Below, in pieces: positions 61,959 to 64,000 of a stretch of DNA of 64,000 bases. The notes under the pieces are model-generated. The model did no database searches and was not told where the DNA came from. It saw only the letters and a program-made list of their open reading frames with translations. The translations under genes were made by a program, and so were the position numbers. The number at the start of each line of letters is the position of its first letter. Position 1 is the first letter of the stretch. The stretch spans positions 310,001 through 374,000 of the forward strand of contig JANATG010000001.1 of NCBI GenBank assembly GCA_029449235.1. Reading direction: 5' to 3'. Source of the stretch: Linnemannia schmuckeri (taxonomy: Eukaryota; Mortierellomycota; Mortierellomycetes; Mortierellales; Mortierellaceae).

Positions 61959-62658
61959 TCAATGAAACAAACGCGTCAGATTAAGCTCTTTTCTCAACGC
62001 GCCCACATCAAAAATCTTGACCGTTGAATTCTGCCCGGTTCTCATCCGAATTGTAGTCTGACTCTCTCTCTCTCTTCCTTGTCTTGCTCCAATGGCCTCC
62101 AATCCATTCACCACCCATTTGACACGCCTCTTCAGCTCACTTTTTCTTCTTCTGGATTCAGCACTTGGCATGGAGTATTGGTCTTTGACCTGAGTTTTTT
62201 TGAGCTGATCCTGTTTGTTGTTTGATGCTTTGCGCCCTCTCTCTCCGTATTCATGACGAGTGTATTTCTAAGCCATGATATTCCTATGTCCAGGCAATGC
62301 GAGCTAAAATTTCAGGCCCTCTATGTTATCGTCGCTTAATGGGAGGCCAAGCCAAAGATTGGAAGAAAGCAATGAAACGAAGAACGGAGAGAAGAAAGGG
62401 GGCTGACCTGACCAGACAAACCCAGCCAGATTCCAAGATCGGGCAGACGAAACGAGATTTGGGGCTGCTCCAAAAAAGACATAAAAAAGAGACAAAGGGA
62501 TGAATGGACATGATTGGACGGACTATTTGGTCAGTGTTTGAACCCCATGACGATAGTCCTGGATGAACCTGGACTTTTTTTTTTTTTTTTTTTTTTAATT
62601 ATTTCGTTCCTTAGACCTGACGATCCCTAGTTGCCACCGCATTCTTCTGTGCCTTCAT
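61959..62658 (-). CDS. Possible small basic protein, two exons
   Basis: Exon 2 (62267-61959) follows a CTTAG acceptor and is open for 102 codons to TGA. It encodes a hydrophilic, Lys/Arg-rich protein (KYTRHEYGERGRKASNN..; RRKSELKRRVKWVVNGLEAI; STVKIFDVGALRKELNLTRL). A candidate first exon (62658-62617, MKAQKNAVATRDRQ) ends at CAG|GTCTAA and joins in phase, giving 116 aa with a 349-bp intron that includes an A run. The balanced composition and amphipathic end are unlike the surrounding low-complexity frames. An internal ATG (62171) would give 70 aa without splicing. I recognise no family. Confidence 0.4.
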
Positions 62659-62857
62659 CGATTTTTGCGATATCCTATTGCGCGTCGTTTATGGAGTCGC
62701 ATCTTTATGTTTTGCATATACGATGTCTTGATGTAAGCATAGGAGGACAAATGCACGCTGCTTACTCCGTCCCCTTCTCATGACTGTCCCGCTCCTTACC
62801 TTTACCCCCCTCCTTGTCAAACCAAATGCCATTCTTAGCCATTGCGCTGCGTCTTGG

Positions 62858-62906
<49 letters not shown>

Positions 62907-64000
62907 CTGCCCGTGTGCGTGTGTGCTTATGGAACTCCAGCCTCCCCGCCTTCACTTTTGCTCTCTCTCCACTCCATCATCATCATCATCATCCCCCTCC
63001 CCTTCGGCTTAGTCCATGGTCGTTTATGCAAAATAAACAAATATATACACAACCAATCCTTGCACTTTTCCGTGGACAAAAAAAACAGTGCTCGCCAGTC
63101 ATCACATTTCTCTTGTCTGTTGTCGAGTCGAGATGGTCAGATTATTTTCTCGGCTAGGGTATAATTTTTTTTCTGCTCAAAGATTACGGATGGATGATGG
63201 GATGATGGAATGGCTCTCACGCACCCTTGTTTGTCTCCCTTTTGCAGACTTTTTGTCCCTTCCACCCAATCTATCCATCCGCCCGTCCCATTTGTCTTTG
63301 TGTGCTGTTGTGAGCACCATCAATCTTTAGTTATCTTCATATACTTTTTGCGCGTGCGTGGTTCGCGGTGTATGTATGTGTGTGTATTGTAAGTGCCTTT
63401 TGCCCTGTCCCTGGCCGTGCCCATCCAGTCCAGTCTAGTCTAATCCAGTCCTATCCTACCCTATCCTATCCGCGCCGCGCCGCATGGGTCAAAAACTTTC
63501 AAGCGACGAGGCGTAAAACTCGTCTAAAACACACAAGTCTCTGTTTCTTCGCCTCGTACCTCCCTTTTTCCTTAACCCTAAAACATGTTCAGTGCGCTTG
63601 TTTCCTTAAGTCTCTCACTCCTGATCGAACCCCAATCTCTAGAAAACGAAAAAGACTATAGCCCTGAACTCCTTATGCGAGGTGAATATCACAACAAGGC
63701 TTTAGCGTTTTCGAAAAAACATAGAAAAAAAAAAGGTGGTCTTGGTCTTGTCAAGGAGAGCGGGCGAAGACAATGGGTGCATGTGTGTCATGTATGTGTG
63801 TGTGTGGTTGATGAATGATTTGATGATGACCATGCGTAACACACTCCCATAGACGCTCCATCAAATCCATCCATCCCCGTCAAAAAATTGCGTACACTTT
63901 TCTGCGTGTGGCGATGCAACAGAAGACATAAGGTGCAGCCATGAGCCATGTTTTTTATTTATTTTTCGACTGTCGACTCTTCTTTGCGCCTTGCCTTGAG
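62659..64000. other. Non-coding right end of window
   Basis: A 47-base T run (62860-62906), CAT repeats near 62975, T/C-rich DNA and a short degenerate repeat of CCAGTCYAGTC / CCTATCC units (63424-63470). No coding or RNA gene is supported. Confidence 0.5.

Overview
The window reads as nuclear DNA of a filamentous fungus. Genes are split by many short introns (about 50-160 bp, GT..AG, often with TACTAAC- or CTAAC-like branch sites and long T runs before the acceptor). Homopolymer A/T tracts and CT/GA simple repeats are dense. 5' leaders are long and CA- or pyrimidine-rich. The gene set (BCS1, Mub1/SamB MYND protein, Sso-type syntaxin, glutathionyl-hydroquinone reductase) and a decayed PIN + TnpB-like mobile nuclease fit an early-diverging fungus. 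My best guess is Mortierellomycota; this rests on remembered family resemblance, not on a search.

Layout. 1-8371 is almost gene-free and low in complexity. 8372-16322 holds a large acidic, low-complexity protein (+), an F-box/WD40 protein (-) and a Ser-rich coding exon (-) that may be an alternative first exon of the F-box gene. 16323-20528 is another low-complexity gap with a ~105-bp (GA)n run. 20529-25228 encodes a plasma-membrane syntaxin with a Q/N/Y-rich leader and a glutathionyl-hydroquinone reductase.

25229-36684 is accessory DNA. It holds a frameshifted small secreted protein, a degraded PIN/XPG + RuvC (TnpB/Fanzor-like) nuclease relic of ~3.1 kb, a tRNA-Trp, a 942-bp terminal-inverted-repeat element with 9-bp target duplications, related element ends, telomere-like repeats, and a partial duplicate of sequence next to the nuclease relic.

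36685-57636 is a compact housekeeping block: Rtf2 (-), GPR107/PTM1-like 7-TM protein (+), an unknown four-TM protein (-), BCS1 (+), a G-patch/zinc-finger protein (-), MZT1/MOZART1 (+), an EGLN/PHD-type prolyl hydroxylase (-), an unknown coiled-coil protein (-), a metazoan-type 4E-BP (+) and a Mub1/SamB MYND protein (-). Divergent pairs (Rtf2/GPR107-like, TM protein/BCS1, G-patch/MZT1) alternate with convergent pairs. 57637-64000 is largely non-coding, with one possible small basic two-exon gene.

The exon models come from splice-site and phase bookkeeping by eye. Where phases close exactly over many exons (syntaxin, GHR, BCS1, 4E-BP, MZT1, GPR107-like) confidence is high. The most notable items are the 4E-BP with all three animal regulatory motifs and the PIN-RuvC nuclease relic.
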